Below are positions 16,793 to 24,359 of a DNA stretch of 35,515 nucleotides, piece by piece. The position numbers and the translations under genes are program-made. A model generated the notes under the pieces. The model was not told the origin of the DNA. It searched no databases and saw nothing but the letters and a program-made list of their open reading frames with translations. Every line of letters begins with the position of its first letter. Within the stretch, counting starts at the first letter, position 1. Where the stretch lies: assembly GCA_028875345.1 (NCBI GenBank), contig JAPPEG010000037.1, forward strand, positions 1 to 35,515, in the 5' to 3' direction. The stretch is from Gemmatimonadota bacterium. Lineage in GTDB: Bacteria > Latescibacterota > UBA2968 > UBA8231.

Positions 16793-16820
16793 ATTATAAC
16801 TAAACGAGGTTAGCGAACAA
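16793..16820 (-). promoter_or_regulatory. Promoter of the aminotransferase operon, possibly leaderless
   Basis: On the minus strand TTGTTC (16815-16820), a 16-base spacer and a perfect TATAAT (16793-16798) lie just upstream of the ATG at 16784. Only 8 bases separate the -10 box from the start codon, so transcription would begin at or within about two bases of the ATG. Confidence 0.65.
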
Positions 16821-16825
16821 ATCTG

Positions 16826-16845
16826 CTCCTCCCGCGCACGAGGAG
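16826..16845. promoter_or_regulatory. Inverted repeat between divergent -35 boxes, possible operator
   Basis: CTCCTC (16826-16831) and GAGGAG (16840-16845) are perfect inverse complements around 8 bases. They sit between the minus-strand -35 box (16815-16820) and a plus-strand TTGACG (16846-16851) that could serve the amidohydrolase gene at 16920. No regulator gene is nearby. Confidence 0.35.
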
Positions 16846-16919
16846 TTGACGCAGCCCGTGTTCGCACCCATTCTTCTAGGAACCATTCGCCCTTCACCCT
16901 TCACCGCCAAATTGCTACC

Positions 16920-18014
16920 ATGTCCCAAACCGAATACGCCGTCGAAGTCGCGTCCTCAACTGAAGTTTCACTGATTGACTGCGACGTCCACAACTATCCG
17001 AACTCTATCGACGACCTCATGCCCTATTTGTCGGCGCGCTGGCAGGCGTACGTGCGGCAATCCGGGTTTAGCGGCCCGCCTGGGCCAACCTATCCCAAGG
17101 GGTTTGCGCAAGCGGCGCGGCGCGATGCTTGGCCGCCGTCGGGCTTAAGGCCGGGCGGCGACCCGGATTTTGCCCGCACCCAGTTGCTCGATGCTTGGGG
17201 CATTGACATAGCCGTGCTCAATCCGCTCTACGGCATGACGGCCCTGCACAACCTCGACTTTGCCAACGCGCTGATGCGCGCGGTCAACGAGTGGACCGCG
17301 CACGCTTGGCTCGATCACGATCCGCGCTGGCGCGGCTCGATTGTGGTCAATGCCAACGACCCGGCGGCCGCGGCCGCGGAAATCAAGCGGGTAGCGGCTG
17401 ATCCGCGCTTTGTGCAGGCGCTGCTCTTGGTGCGGTCGAGTGCGCCATATGGCAAGCGGCAGTTCCGGCCGATTTTTGCTGCGGCCTGCGAGGTCGGCCT
17501 GCCGGTGGGAATCCACTTCGGCGGCAGTGGCCAGCCCATCACAGCCTGCGGTTGGCCGTCCTATTACATCGAAGATCACACGGCTATGTCGCAAGCCTTT
17601 GAGGCGCAGGTTATCAGCCTTGTTTGCGAGGGGGTGTTCTGCGAGTTCCCGGAGCTGCGCGTTGCGCTTGTCGAAGGGGGATTTGCGTGGTTGCCTGGGC
17701 TAATGTGGCGGCTGGACAAAAACTATCGGGGCTTGCGCAGCGAGGTGCCGTGGCTGAAGAAGCGGCCCAGCGAATACATCCGCGAGCACTGCCGCGCCAC
17801 GACCCAACCCATGGAAGAGCCAGACGACCCCCAGCACTTGTTGCACATCATCGACATGATTGGCGGCGAGGATTTCTTGATGTTTGCCACGGATTATCCG
17901 CATTGGGACTTTGACTCTCCGGCCCGCGCCCTGCCGCCGGCGATTGACGGCGCGATGCGCCGGGGGATCATGGTCGATAATGCCGAGGCATTTTATGGCT
18001 TTGCGGCGCGTTGA
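16920..18014 (+). CDS. Amidohydrolase-2 family protein
   Basis: This 364-residue TIM-barrel metal hydrolase or decarboxylase is of the amidohydrolase_2 type. The first-strand metal motif is D22-V-H24 (DCDVHNYP), H199 (VGIHFGG) lies on a middle strand, and D325 (FATDYPHWDFD) is the terminal ligand; the T-D-Y-P-H form is common in this family. It differs from the longer paralogue at 1316. No good ribosome-binding site precedes the ATG. The gene for a Rieske protein starts inside its last codons, so the two are coupled, which suggests an oxidative step on the same substrate. The exact reaction is unknown. Confidence 0.88.
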   Translation: MSQTEYAVEVASSTEVSLIDCDVHNYPNSIDDLMPYLSARWQAYVRQSGFSGPPGPTYPKGFAQAARRDAWPPSGLRPGGDPDFARTQLLDAWGIDIAVLNPLYGMTALHNLDFANALMRAVNEWTAHAWLDHDPRWRGSIVVNANDPAAAAAEIKRVAADPRFVQALLLVRSSAPYGKRQFRPIFAAACEVGLPVGIHFGGSGQPITACGWPSYYIEDHTAMSQAFEAQVISLVCEGVFCEFPELRVALVEGGFAWLPGLMWRLDKNYRGLRSEVPWLKKRPSEYIREHCRATTQPMEEPDDPQHLLHIIDMIGGEDFLMFATDYPHWDFDSPARALPPAIDGAMRRGIMVDNAEAFYGFAAR

Positions 18015-18360
18015 CGTAGGGCCGGTCGCTACCTTTGCCGATGGTGAGGTCCGCCGGGTCGAGGTCGAGGGGCGGGGCTTGGCCATCGTGCGGCAGGGAG
18101 ATGCTTGGTATGCACTCCGCGATGTTTGTCCGCACCAAGGGGCGTGGCTGTCGGACGGTCGGGTTGGGGGCACGGCGCTGGCGCGGCAACCAGGGGATGA
18201 GATCGTCTTGGGACGCGCGGGCGAGATCTTGAGCTGCCCGTGGCACGGCTGGGAATACGACGTGCGCACGGGCCGGTCGCTCTGCGAGCCCGAGAAAGTG
18301 CGGGTGCGGACTTATCCGGTGCGGGTGGAGGATGGTCGGGTAGTCGTGGAGATGGATTAG
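17995..18360 (+). CDS. Rieske [2Fe-2S] ferredoxin-like protein
   Basis: This 121-residue protein has the two Rieske motifs C45-P-H47 and C81-P-W-H84-G-W, which bind one 2Fe-2S cluster through two Cys and two His. The segment between them is 33 residues, about twice the common 15-17, and contains GRVGGTALARQPGDE. The ATG at 17995 has GAGG about 7 bases upstream and overlaps the previous gene by 20 bases in another frame. Stand-alone proteins of this type pass electrons to oxygenases; no oxygenase large subunit lies alongside. The partner may be elsewhere in the genome. Confidence 0.87.
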   Translation: MALRRVDVGPVATFADGEVRRVEVEGRGLAIVRQGDAWYALRDVCPHQGAWLSDGRVGGTALARQPGDEIVLGRAGEILSCPWHGWEYDVRTGRSLCEPEKVRVRTYPVRVEDGRVVVEMD

Positions 18361-18392
18361 AAAAATAAAAAGGGCGTCCACGAGGGACGCCC
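18361..18392 (-). terminator. Rho-independent terminator of the sulfatase-SBP-oxidoreductase operon
   Basis: GGGCGTCC (18372-18379) and GGACGCCC (18385-18392) form a perfect 8-bp stem with a 5-base loop. On the minus strand they are followed by TTTTTATTTTT (plus-strand A run 18361-18371). It lies 16 bases after the oxidoreductase stop, and directly after the Rieske stop on the other strand. Confidence 0.88.
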
Positions 18393-18407
18393 CTGCGGCG
18401 TTGGTTA

Positions 18408-19394
18408 TTATCTCGGCACCGGAATGGGCACCGGCACGTTGCCCTGCCTTTGCGATTCTAAAAATCCGATAATCAGCTCTACTACAGTGTATCCGGCTCG
18501 GCCCGGCGACACTGACTCGACGCCTTGGTCCATGGCTGCGATCAGTTCATGGATGCCGGCGGGAATGCCCTCGACTGGCCAAGTCGGCGGCGCGAGGGGT
18601 TCTGGTTCTTCGCCGCGATACAGGGTGCCGCCGTCGCTGACCATAATTAGTCGTCCGGTGGTGCCGACCACTTCGAGTTGCTGCTTGGGATTTGGCGTGG
18701 TTTTCGAGCCACCGATGTAGAAGCCCCGCACTCCCCCAGAAAAGTGGATGTACCCGTTGGCCCCTGGCTCGGTAGCTGGTACGTGGCCGCCGTCGCCGCG
18801 GTACTCGGCGTAGTCCTCGTACCCTTCTTCCAGTTCGGCCACGACCCACTGAGGCTGCTCGCCTGCGTAGTAGCAGATAGCGTCGAGCGTGTGGGTGCCG
18901 TTGCGGAAGAGCATGGCGCGCGGGCCGGAGAGCGTACCGATGACGTATTGCACCGGGCCAATGACGCCTTGATCGACGATCTCTTCTTTGGCGTAGCGCC
19001 ACAGGGGGATGAAGCGCCGGGTGTGATCGACCGACAGGGTGGTGTTGTTGGCGTCGCAAGCGGCGATCATGCGGTCGGCGTCCGCTAGGCTGGTGGCCAG
19101 CGGTTTTTCGCAGAAGATGCCCTTGGCCCCGGCGTTGGCCGCATCGACGACTAGGTCAGCGTGGCGGTGATCCGAAGTGGCGACGGTGACGATGTCCAGC
19201 GATTCGCGGTCGAGCATCTCGCGGTGATCGCGGTACAGGGTGAGGTTCGCGTCTGGCCAACGTTGCTCGAACTCGCGGAGAGTTTCTTCGTCGAGGTCGC
19301 AAGCCGCCACGAGGCTGGCGCGGTCCGAGCTGACAATCCCGGTGGCGTGGGCCACGCCAATGCCGCGGCAGCCAATGACTCCAGATTTATACAT
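18408..19394 (-). CDS. Gfo/Idh/MocA family oxidoreductase
   Basis: This 328-residue NAD(P)-dependent dehydrogenase of the sugar/cyclitol type has a Rossmann opening GVIGCRGIGVAHATG, a canonical EKP motif (GIFCEKPLATSLADAD) around residue 97, and the downstream C-terminal alpha/beta domain (ELEEGYEDYAEYRGDGGH). AAGGAG lies 7 bases before the ATG. It is the last gene of a minus operon behind a sulfatase and a solute-binding lipoprotein, and ends at a strong terminator. Compared with the paralogue at 212 it keeps the usual EKP. The context suggests use of a sulfated or amino-containing sugar; the exact substrate is unknown. Confidence 0.9.
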   Translation of the reverse strand: MYKSGVIGCRGIGVAHATGIVSSDRASLVAACDLDEETLREFEQRWPDANLTLYRDHREMLDRESLDIVTVATSDHRHADLVVDAANAGAKGIFCEKPLATSLADADRMIAACDANNTTLSVDHTRRFIPLWRYAKEEIVDQGVIGPVQYVIGTLSGPRAMLFRNGTHTLDAICYYAGEQPQWVVAELEEGYEDYAEYRGDGGHVPATEPGANGYIHFSGGVRGFYIGGSKTTPNPKQQLEVVGTTGRLIMVSDGGTLYRGEEPEPLAPPTWPVEGIPAGIHELIAAMDQGVESVSPGRAGYTVVELIIGFLESQRQGNVPVPIPVPR

Positions 19395-19409
19395 GTCGTA
19401 CTCCTTTGT

Positions 19410-20444
19410 TTAGGGGTTCCACTCTTGGGCGCGTTCCGCAAAAATCGCTGGATCGGCGCGCCACTCTCCGTAGCCAATGCGCTGGCCATCGGTCAGATAG
19501 TTGATTTTGTCGTCGATGCAGGCCGCTAGGTCGGCGTCTTCCACGGCAAGCGCGAATCCCCCTAACTCAGTGGCCGCGTCGAGGGCCGCGACGACAAACT
19601 CGCCGTCGGAAGAAACGCTGGCGTCGCGGTTGCCGATTTCGCCGCGAGCGATGGCGTCGATGGTGCCGGCCCGGAGGGCGTTGAGCAGGTCTAATTCGCT
19701 GGCTTCTTGCCCTTCTTGCCCGTTGAGGTAAATCACTTGCGGCATGTTGGCCGTGGGCGGCACCAACCGCGTCCGGCCAGCGAGATGGTCCGATGCGCTG
19801 GCCGCGGTGATGGTGTGCGCGGCCGTGCCGTCGGCGAGGATCTCGCCTTCGGGCGTTTCAATGCGCGTACCAGTGGCGAGGACGCCGTTGGCATCGACTA
19901 AGCCCGTTAGTTCTAGCAGGCGGAACTCACCCGTGGTGCCGATCAGCGCACCCACTCGATCTTCGCTCGTTAGGTCGCTGTGGCTGGCAAAGCGCTCGGC
20001 ATCGGCAGCCCTAACCAGCAGCGATTGGCGGAAGGCGATGTGCCCGGAGGAAAAGGTTACGACTTGGTCGCCGTCCGCATTGCGGGTGCGGGAGTCGAGG
20101 ATGGTGATGCCGCCGCCGACCAAGTCGTAGTTCGGCCCGGCCGCTTGCAGCCATATATCGGACCAGTCGGCTATGCCGCGGCGTGCAAAGGACAACCCCG
20201 CGCCGTCCATAGCCTCTAAGGCGGTCAGCAAATCCGCTTCGTACCCGAGATGTTCGTCGAACCCGGCCGTGCCCGGAGTCGGGTCTGCACTGTAACTGAC
20301 TGGAGCGAAAAAGGCGTAGAACCCGACTTGGAGTACCTGCCTGTTGCCGCAAGCTGCCGCAGGTGAGTCGCTGGGCGAGGACGAGCAGGCCGCTAAGAAG
20401 AGAGCTGAGGCCGCGAAGGATGAGTAGAGGAAGGATGGGGACAT
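19410..20444 (-). CDS. Family 3 amino-acid-type ABC transporter solute-binding lipoprotein
   Basis: This 344-residue periplasmic binding protein has a lipobox F-L-A-A-C (C20). The two-lobed SBP_bac_3 pattern includes LQVGFYAFFAPVSY, HLGYEADLLTALEA, YDLVGGGITILDSRT and VTFSSGHIAFRQSLLVR. These proteins capture polar amino acids or similar solutes; no permease or ATPase gene is beside it, so it may serve a distant transporter or act as a sensor. The ATG at 20444 is 2 bases after the sulfatase stop, without a ribosome-binding site, which suggests coupled translation. A TTG at 20450 is also possible. It is followed after 15 bases by the oxidoreductase gene. Confidence 0.85.
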   Translation of the reverse strand: MSPSFLYSSFAASALFLAACSSSPSDSPAAACGNRQVLQVGFYAFFAPVSYSADPTPGTAGFDEHLGYEADLLTALEAMDGAGLSFARRGIADWSDIWLQAAGPNYDLVGGGITILDSRTRNADGDQVVTFSSGHIAFRQSLLVRAADAERFASHSDLTSEDRVGALIGTTGEFRLLELTGLVDANGVLATGTRIETPEGEILADGTAAHTITAASASDHLAGRTRLVPPTANMPQVIYLNGQEGQEASELDLLNALRAGTIDAIARGEIGNRDASVSSDGEFVVAALDAATELGGFALAVEDADLAACIDDKINYLTDGQRIGYGEWRADPAIFAERAQEWNP

Positions 20445-20446
20445 GT

Positions 20447-21784
20447 TCAACTAGTATAAGGCACGGTGCCTCGTGCATCTACTTGGTATCCCCAGCGCTC
20501 GAGATAGGCTGGGCCGGGGAGGAAGGGGTCGTCGGCTGCGGCGAGGCGGCGCGTGAGGGCCGCCTCTAATTCGTCGAGCAAATCCTGCTGGCCGGGCTGT
20601 CCGACGAGGTTGTCCTGTTGGAAGGGGTCGGCCTCGTTGTCGTAGAGCAGCCACGGCCCCTCTAGGGCGCGGACGTACGTGTGGCGGCGGGTGCGCAGGC
20701 CCCGGTAGGATCGGCCGCCAGTGCCGGTCCACCACTGTCCAAAGGGATGGGGGCATTGCAAGAGCGCGGTGCCGTCCGAGGGATCTGGGCCGCCTTGTAG
20801 GTACGCGGAAAAATCGATGCCCTCCACGGTGGAAGGAATCGGTAGGCCGCACAGGCCCAGCAGGGTCGGCATGATGTCCGGCAGGTCAATCCGCGCGTCG
20901 AGCTCGGCGGCGTCCATCCCCGGATAGCGCAGCAGGAACGGCACGCGGATGGATTCTTCAAAGGGCTTTTGCTTTTTGTCCATGCCCTGCGAGCCGAGCA
21001 TGTCGCCGTGATCCGAGAAGAACAGAAAGATCGTCTCTTGCTCTAGTCCTTCCTCCTGCAAGGTCTGGAGCAACATGCCGACGCAGTCGTCTAAGGCCGT
21101 GCAATGGGCGTAGTACCCGGCGAGCCACTGTCGCGCGTTTTCGGCCCAGTCGGCGGGTACGTTGGGCCGCAGGGCGATAGCGGCTGGATCGTACAGGGCT
21201 TGGTACGCTTCTGGGGCCGTGTGATAGGGGGCGTGCGGCGGTCCCCACGACAGGACCAGCAAGAAGGGCTTGTCTCCGCGATCGCGCAGGTACGCTTGGG
21301 CGTCGCGGGTCTGAGCCAAGGCGTCGTAGCCCTCCCATACGAGCTGTTCGTCCGAGTCGCCGGCATAGTACTCAGAATGGTTGTAGTCGTGGGTGCATTC
21401 GAGCACCTTCCAGTACTCGAAGCCCTGCCGGCGCCCGGGCGGGATATAGCTGGAGCGGCCGCGGCCATTGACGTGCCATTTGCCGATATAGGCTGTGTCG
21501 TAGCCGCCTGCGCTGAACGCTTGCGCGAGGCTCGTGGCGTCTTGGCTCAGTTCTACGTCGTTGACGAAGACGCCGTGCGTGAGGGGGTATTGACCGGTCA
21601 GGAGCGAGGCGCGTGCCGGCGAGCACACTGAGCAGCCGGACACCGCGTGCGTGCAGTTGACGCTGCGGCGCGCCAAGGCGTCCAAATTGGGGGTTTGCAC
21701 ATTGGGGTCGCCGGCGTACCCGAAGGCTTGGGCGCGCCATTGGTCGGCGAAGATGAGGACGACATTCGGCTTTTTGTTGGGCAC
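20447..21784 (-). CDS. Sulfatase family protein
   Basis: This 445-residue type I sulfatase has its metal site in FADQWRAQAFGY and its formylglycine cysteine at C54 in C-S-P-A-R-A-S-L-L-T-G. GKWHVNGRG and FFSDHGDMLGSQGMDKKQKPFEES are the other active-site motifs. The last of these is typical of heparan/choline-sulfatase-like members. A GTG start with AGGAG 8 bases upstream is chosen. It is the first gene of an operon with a binding protein and an oxidoreductase. No signal peptide is seen. An anaerobic or FGE-type sulfatase-maturing enzyme is needed elsewhere in the genome. Confidence 0.92.
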   Translation of the reverse strand: MPNKKPNVVLIFADQWRAQAFGYAGDPNVQTPNLDALARRSVNCTHAVSGCSVCSPARASLLTGQYPLTHGVFVNDVELSQDATSLAQAFSAGGYDTAYIGKWHVNGRGRSSYIPPGRRQGFEYWKVLECTHDYNHSEYYAGDSDEQLVWEGYDALAQTRDAQAYLRDRGDKPFLLVLSWGPPHAPYHTAPEAYQALYDPAAIALRPNVPADWAENARQWLAGYYAHCTALDDCVGMLLQTLQEEGLEQETIFLFFSDHGDMLGSQGMDKKQKPFEESIRVPFLLRYPGMDAAELDARIDLPDIMPTLLGLCGLPIPSTVEGIDFSAYLQGGPDPSDGTALLQCPHPFGQWWTGTGGRSYRGLRTRRHTYVRALEGPWLLYDNEADPFQQDNLVGQPGQQDLLDELEAALTRRLAAADDPFLPGPAYLERWGYQVDARGTVPYTS

Positions 21785-21817
21785 TGCGCGTCTCCTGAGT
21801 TGGGATTAGCAGCCTCC

Positions 21818-21847
21818 AATATCTTCGCGCCGGGGGGCGGCTGTCAA
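21818..21847 (-). promoter_or_regulatory. Promoter of the sulfatase operon
   Basis: On the minus strand a perfect TTGACA (21842-21847) is 18 bases from GATATT (21818-21823), 34 bases upstream of the GTG start. Its -35 box is only two bases from the -35 box of the divergent ATPase gene promoter. Confidence 0.55.
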
Positions 21848-21849
21848 CA

Positions 21850-21878
21850 TTGACCGGGTTCGGCGTGCGCGGTACTTT
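21850..21878 (+). promoter_or_regulatory. Promoter module, copy 1 (ATPase gene)
   Basis: TTGACC (21850-21855), a 17-base spacer beginning GGGTTC and TACTTT (21873-21878) lie 36 bases before the ATG at 21914. The same arrangement recurs before the VOC gene at 23509-23537. A 20-base upstream segment (21809-21828) also recurs at 23482-23501 with three changes. Confidence 0.6.
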
Positions 21879-21913
21879 GGCCGGTCTGCACGTCCTGTCT
21901 GGAGGATCTACCC

Positions 21914-23455
21914 ATGAGCAAACGCAGATTACCCATTGGCATTCAAACCTTCCGCGAGATCCGCGAGGAAGACTGCTACTACGTCGATAAGACTGGCTAC
22001 ATCGGTCGGCTGATAGACGAGGGCAAGCACTACTTTCTGTCGCGTCCGCGCCGCTTTGGCAAGAGCCTGTTGTTGGACACGCTCAAGGAGGTGTTCGAGG
22101 GCAATGAGCCGCTGTTTGCGGGGTTGGACATCCACGACCACTGGGATTGGTCACGGCGGCATCCGGTTGTACGGCTGGACTTCAGCGGCGGCAGTTACTA
22201 CGAGCGGGGCGGTCTGCACGAAGACGCGATGGCGCAACTACAAGATTTGGCAGAAGAGGCCGGGGTTACGACCCGTTACGAGAGCGCCTCGGCGTGCTTT
22301 CGCCATCTGCTTGGGGCACTGAGTCGGCAGGCTGGGCAGCGCGTTGTAGTGCTGGTAGATGAGTATGACAAGCCGATTTTGGATGCGCTGGAGGTGCCGG
22401 ACGTCGCCCGCGCTAACCGCGACTTTCTGCGCGATCTGTACGCGATGATCAAATCCAGCGATGCACACATCCGCTTCGCCTTCATTACGGGGGTGAGCAA
22501 GTTTTCCAAGGTCAGCTTGTTTTCTGGACTCAACAACCTCAAGGACATCACGATCGATCCGCGCTACTCCGCTATTTGTGGCTACACCGAGGCAGACCTC
22601 GACACGGTGTTCGCACCGGAACTACCGGGCTTGGACCGGGATCAGATCCGCGACTGGTACAACGGCTACAGTTGGCTCGGCGATGAGAAGGTGTACAACC
22701 CCTTCGACATCCTGCTGCTGTTCGACAGCCGCAAGTTCGGTGCCTATTGGTTTGAGACCGGCACGCCGACGTTCTTAATCGAAACCCTGTGCAAGCGCCA
22801 CGTCAGTTCCTTGGAGTTGGGCAGCATGGAGGGTGGCAGCGCCCTGTTGTCCAACTTCGACGTGGACGACATGGCGACCGAGGCGCTGCTGTTCCAGACC
22901 GGCTACCTGACGATAACTGACGAAGAGGACCTTGGCGGTGAACCTCACTATCTCTTGGGCTATCCCAACCGGGAAGTGCGACAAAGCCTGAACCGCAGCT
23001 TGCTGCGCTACTTGGTGAAGGACTCATCGCAGCAGATGGCCAACAGTGTGCGGCTATACGAACTGCTGTCAGTCAATAATTTCGCTGGCTTGAAGACGTT
23101 GTTCCACGCTTTTTTCGCCAGCATTCCATACGAGTGGTATGTCAACAATGACATTGCGAATTACGAGGGGTACTACGCGAGCGTATTCTATTCCTATTTC
23201 GCTGGCTTGGGACTGGATATTCGGGTGGAGGACAGCAGTAGCCACGGGCGCTTGGACATGGCGGTGCTGTTTAACGACAATGTTTATTTGTTTGAGTTCA
23301 AGGTGGTCGAGTTGGCGTCTGAGGGCGCGGCGCTGGCGCAGTTGCAGGAACGGCGGTATGCGGATAAGTACCGCGCCTTAGGGCAGCCGATATACCTGAT
23401 TGGCGTGGAATTTAGTAAGGATACGCGCAATGTGGCGGGCTTTGAAGTCGAGTGA
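21914..23455 (+). CDS. AAA-ATPase-like protein with PD-(D/E)XK nuclease C-terminus (DUF1703 type)
   Basis: This 513-residue protein opens with IGIQTFREIREEDCYYVDKT, the marker of the AAA-ATPase-like (PF09820) family. Its P-loop is FLSRPRRFGKSLLLDTL (G49-K50-S51) and VVVLVDEYDKPILDAL acts as Walker B. The C-terminal PD-(D/E)XK nuclease-like core has D448 (GRLDMAV) and E461-F-K463 (YLFEFKV). These proteins occur in many copies in some anaerobes and FCB genomes; the role is unknown, with defence or mobile-element functions proposed. GGAGG is 8 bases before the ATG. The gene is flanked by two copies of one promoter module, which may reflect insertion ahead of the VOC gene. Confidence 0.9.
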   Translation: MSKRRLPIGIQTFREIREEDCYYVDKTGYIGRLIDEGKHYFLSRPRRFGKSLLLDTLKEVFEGNEPLFAGLDIHDHWDWSRRHPVVRLDFSGGSYYERGGLHEDAMAQLQDLAEEAGVTTRYESASACFRHLLGALSRQAGQRVVVLVDEYDKPILDALEVPDVARANRDFLRDLYAMIKSSDAHIRFAFITGVSKFSKVSLFSGLNNLKDITIDPRYSAICGYTEADLDTVFAPELPGLDRDQIRDWYNGYSWLGDEKVYNPFDILLLFDSRKFGAYWFETGTPTFLIETLCKRHVSSLELGSMEGGSALLSNFDVDDMATEALLFQTGYLTITDEEDLGGEPHYLLGYPNREVRQSLNRSLLRYLVKDSSQQMANSVRLYELLSVNNFAGLKTLFHAFFASIPYEWYVNNDIANYEGYYASVFYSYFAGLGLDIRVEDSSSHGRLDMAVLFNDNVYLFEFKVVELASEGAALAQLQERRYADKYRALGQPIYLIGVEFSKDTRNVAGFEVE

Positions 23456-23508
23456 GCATGAAGTGGGGCCGGCTGGCTGTGGCCGCCTCCAACACCTTCG
23501 CCCGGGAA

Positions 23509-23537
23509 TTGACCGGGTTCAACGCACCTGGTACAAT
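23509..23537 (+). promoter_or_regulatory. Promoter module, copy 2 (VOC gene)
   Basis: TTGACC (23509-23514), a 17-base spacer beginning GGGTTC and TACAAT (23532-23537) lie 40 bases before the VOC start, with AGGAGG further down. It is the stronger of the two copies. Confidence 0.72.
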
Positions 23538-23577
23538 CGAATTCTATCGGCTTGAACTCACCTACAGGAGGAAAACC

Positions 23578-24084
23578 ATGAGAGGTCGCAGCATTGCCGC
23601 AGCAGTAGTAGTTGCAGGAATCGTCGGCGTTAGCTCAATCGCCGGTGCCCACGAGGAGCACGACAATGGTCCCGGACCCACGGCGTTCACCGCGATGACG
23701 CCGATCCTGAACGTCGCAAGCGTCGAGGCGAGCATCGAGCACTACACTTCGGTGCTCGGTTTCAACAAGGATTGGGATTGGCCCGCCGAGGAGGACGACA
23801 AGACCTTTGCCTCCATATCCAATGGCGAGGTACACGTCTTTCTCTCCGAGAATTCGCAGGGTGCCCGGCCTGTGTGGATCTACTACAACATCGGCGATGT
23901 TGACAAGCTGCACGAGGAGTATGCGGAGGCGGGGGCGGTCGTAACGCAGGAGCCTGTCGACCGGCCTTGGGGGGCGCGGGAAATGCTAGTTGAGGACTTG
24001 GATGGGCATGTTCTGCGGATTGGGGAGTCGCCTAGCGAGGAGGGGCATGATGAGGATGCGGAAGGGCATGACGAGGGTGAATGA
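23578..24084 (+). CDS. Secreted VOC (glyoxalase/bleomycin-resistance fold) protein
   Basis: This 168-residue protein has a signal peptide (MRGRSIAAAVVVAGIVG..., cleavage near SIAGA) and one VOC domain. The domain shows TPILNVASVEASIEHYTSVLGFN, then VHVFLSEN, then REMLVEDLDGHVLRIGE. The last of these keeps the E and DxDGH-type metal-site pattern common in the family. The mature N-terminus (HEEHD) and the C-terminal tail (EEGHDEDAEGHDEGE) are both rich in His and acidic residues, which may bind metal. Secretion is unusual for VOC proteins. A strong AGGAGG box precedes the ATG. The longer frame from 23452 runs into the ATPase stop region and is rejected. Confidence 0.85.
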   Translation: MRGRSIAAAVVVAGIVGVSSIAGAHEEHDNGPGPTAFTAMTPILNVASVEASIEHYTSVLGFNKDWDWPAEEDDKTFASISNGEVHVFLSENSQGARPVWIYYNIGDVDKLHEEYAEAGAVVTQEPVDRPWGAREMLVEDLDGHVLRIGESPSEEGHDEDAEGHDEGE

Positions 24085-24106
24085 GGCACCATTAAAGTGA
24101 GAACAA

Positions 24107-24328
24107 ATGGCTAAGGTCAACGACACAGAGAAGCCTTCAGAGAGTGAGAACACTCGAACCGTCCCTTCGGCGGTCAAACTCAAGCGGCTAATAGGCACCT
24201 CGCCCGCTTGCCGAATGCTGACGCCGTATGAAATCGAGCTGCTGCGGAAATGTGCAGAGGAGACTGCTGAAGTGGTACGCGAAGTCCTTGCTAAGAAGAA
24301 GGATGAGTCGCAGAGAAATCCCGATTGA
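24107..24328 (+). CDS. Small hypothetical protein upstream of cas3
   Basis: This 73-residue, hydrophilic ORF starts MAKVNDTEKPSESENTRTVP and ends in a helical charged segment (YEIELLRKCAEETAEVVREVLAKKKDE). The ribosome-binding site is weak. It lies 22 bases after the VOC gene and 31 bases before the likely cas3 start. I do not recognise it. The C-terminal helix looks like those of many small unknown bacterial proteins. It could be a remnant, or a cas-linked small protein; codon use gives no verdict. Confidence 0.5.
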   Translation: MAKVNDTEKPSESENTRTVPSAVKLKRLIGTSPACRMLTPYEIELLRKCAEETAEVVREVLAKKKDESQRNPD

Positions 24329-24359
24329 AAGCGATGCAGAAAGCATAAAAGTAGTGATT

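Noticed and set aside
20444-20458. TATACT 8 bases before the solute-binding protein start, suggesting a second leaderless gene
   Set aside because: The hexamer is the coding sequence for the last residues of the sulfatase, no good -35 box is found, and the 2-base gap points to coupled translation.
24163-24177. Partial similarity of the mini-array spacer to sequence upstream of cas3 (TTCGGC..TCAAA)
   Set aside because: It needs a gap and covers few bases; weaker than the cas8 match and compatible with chance.
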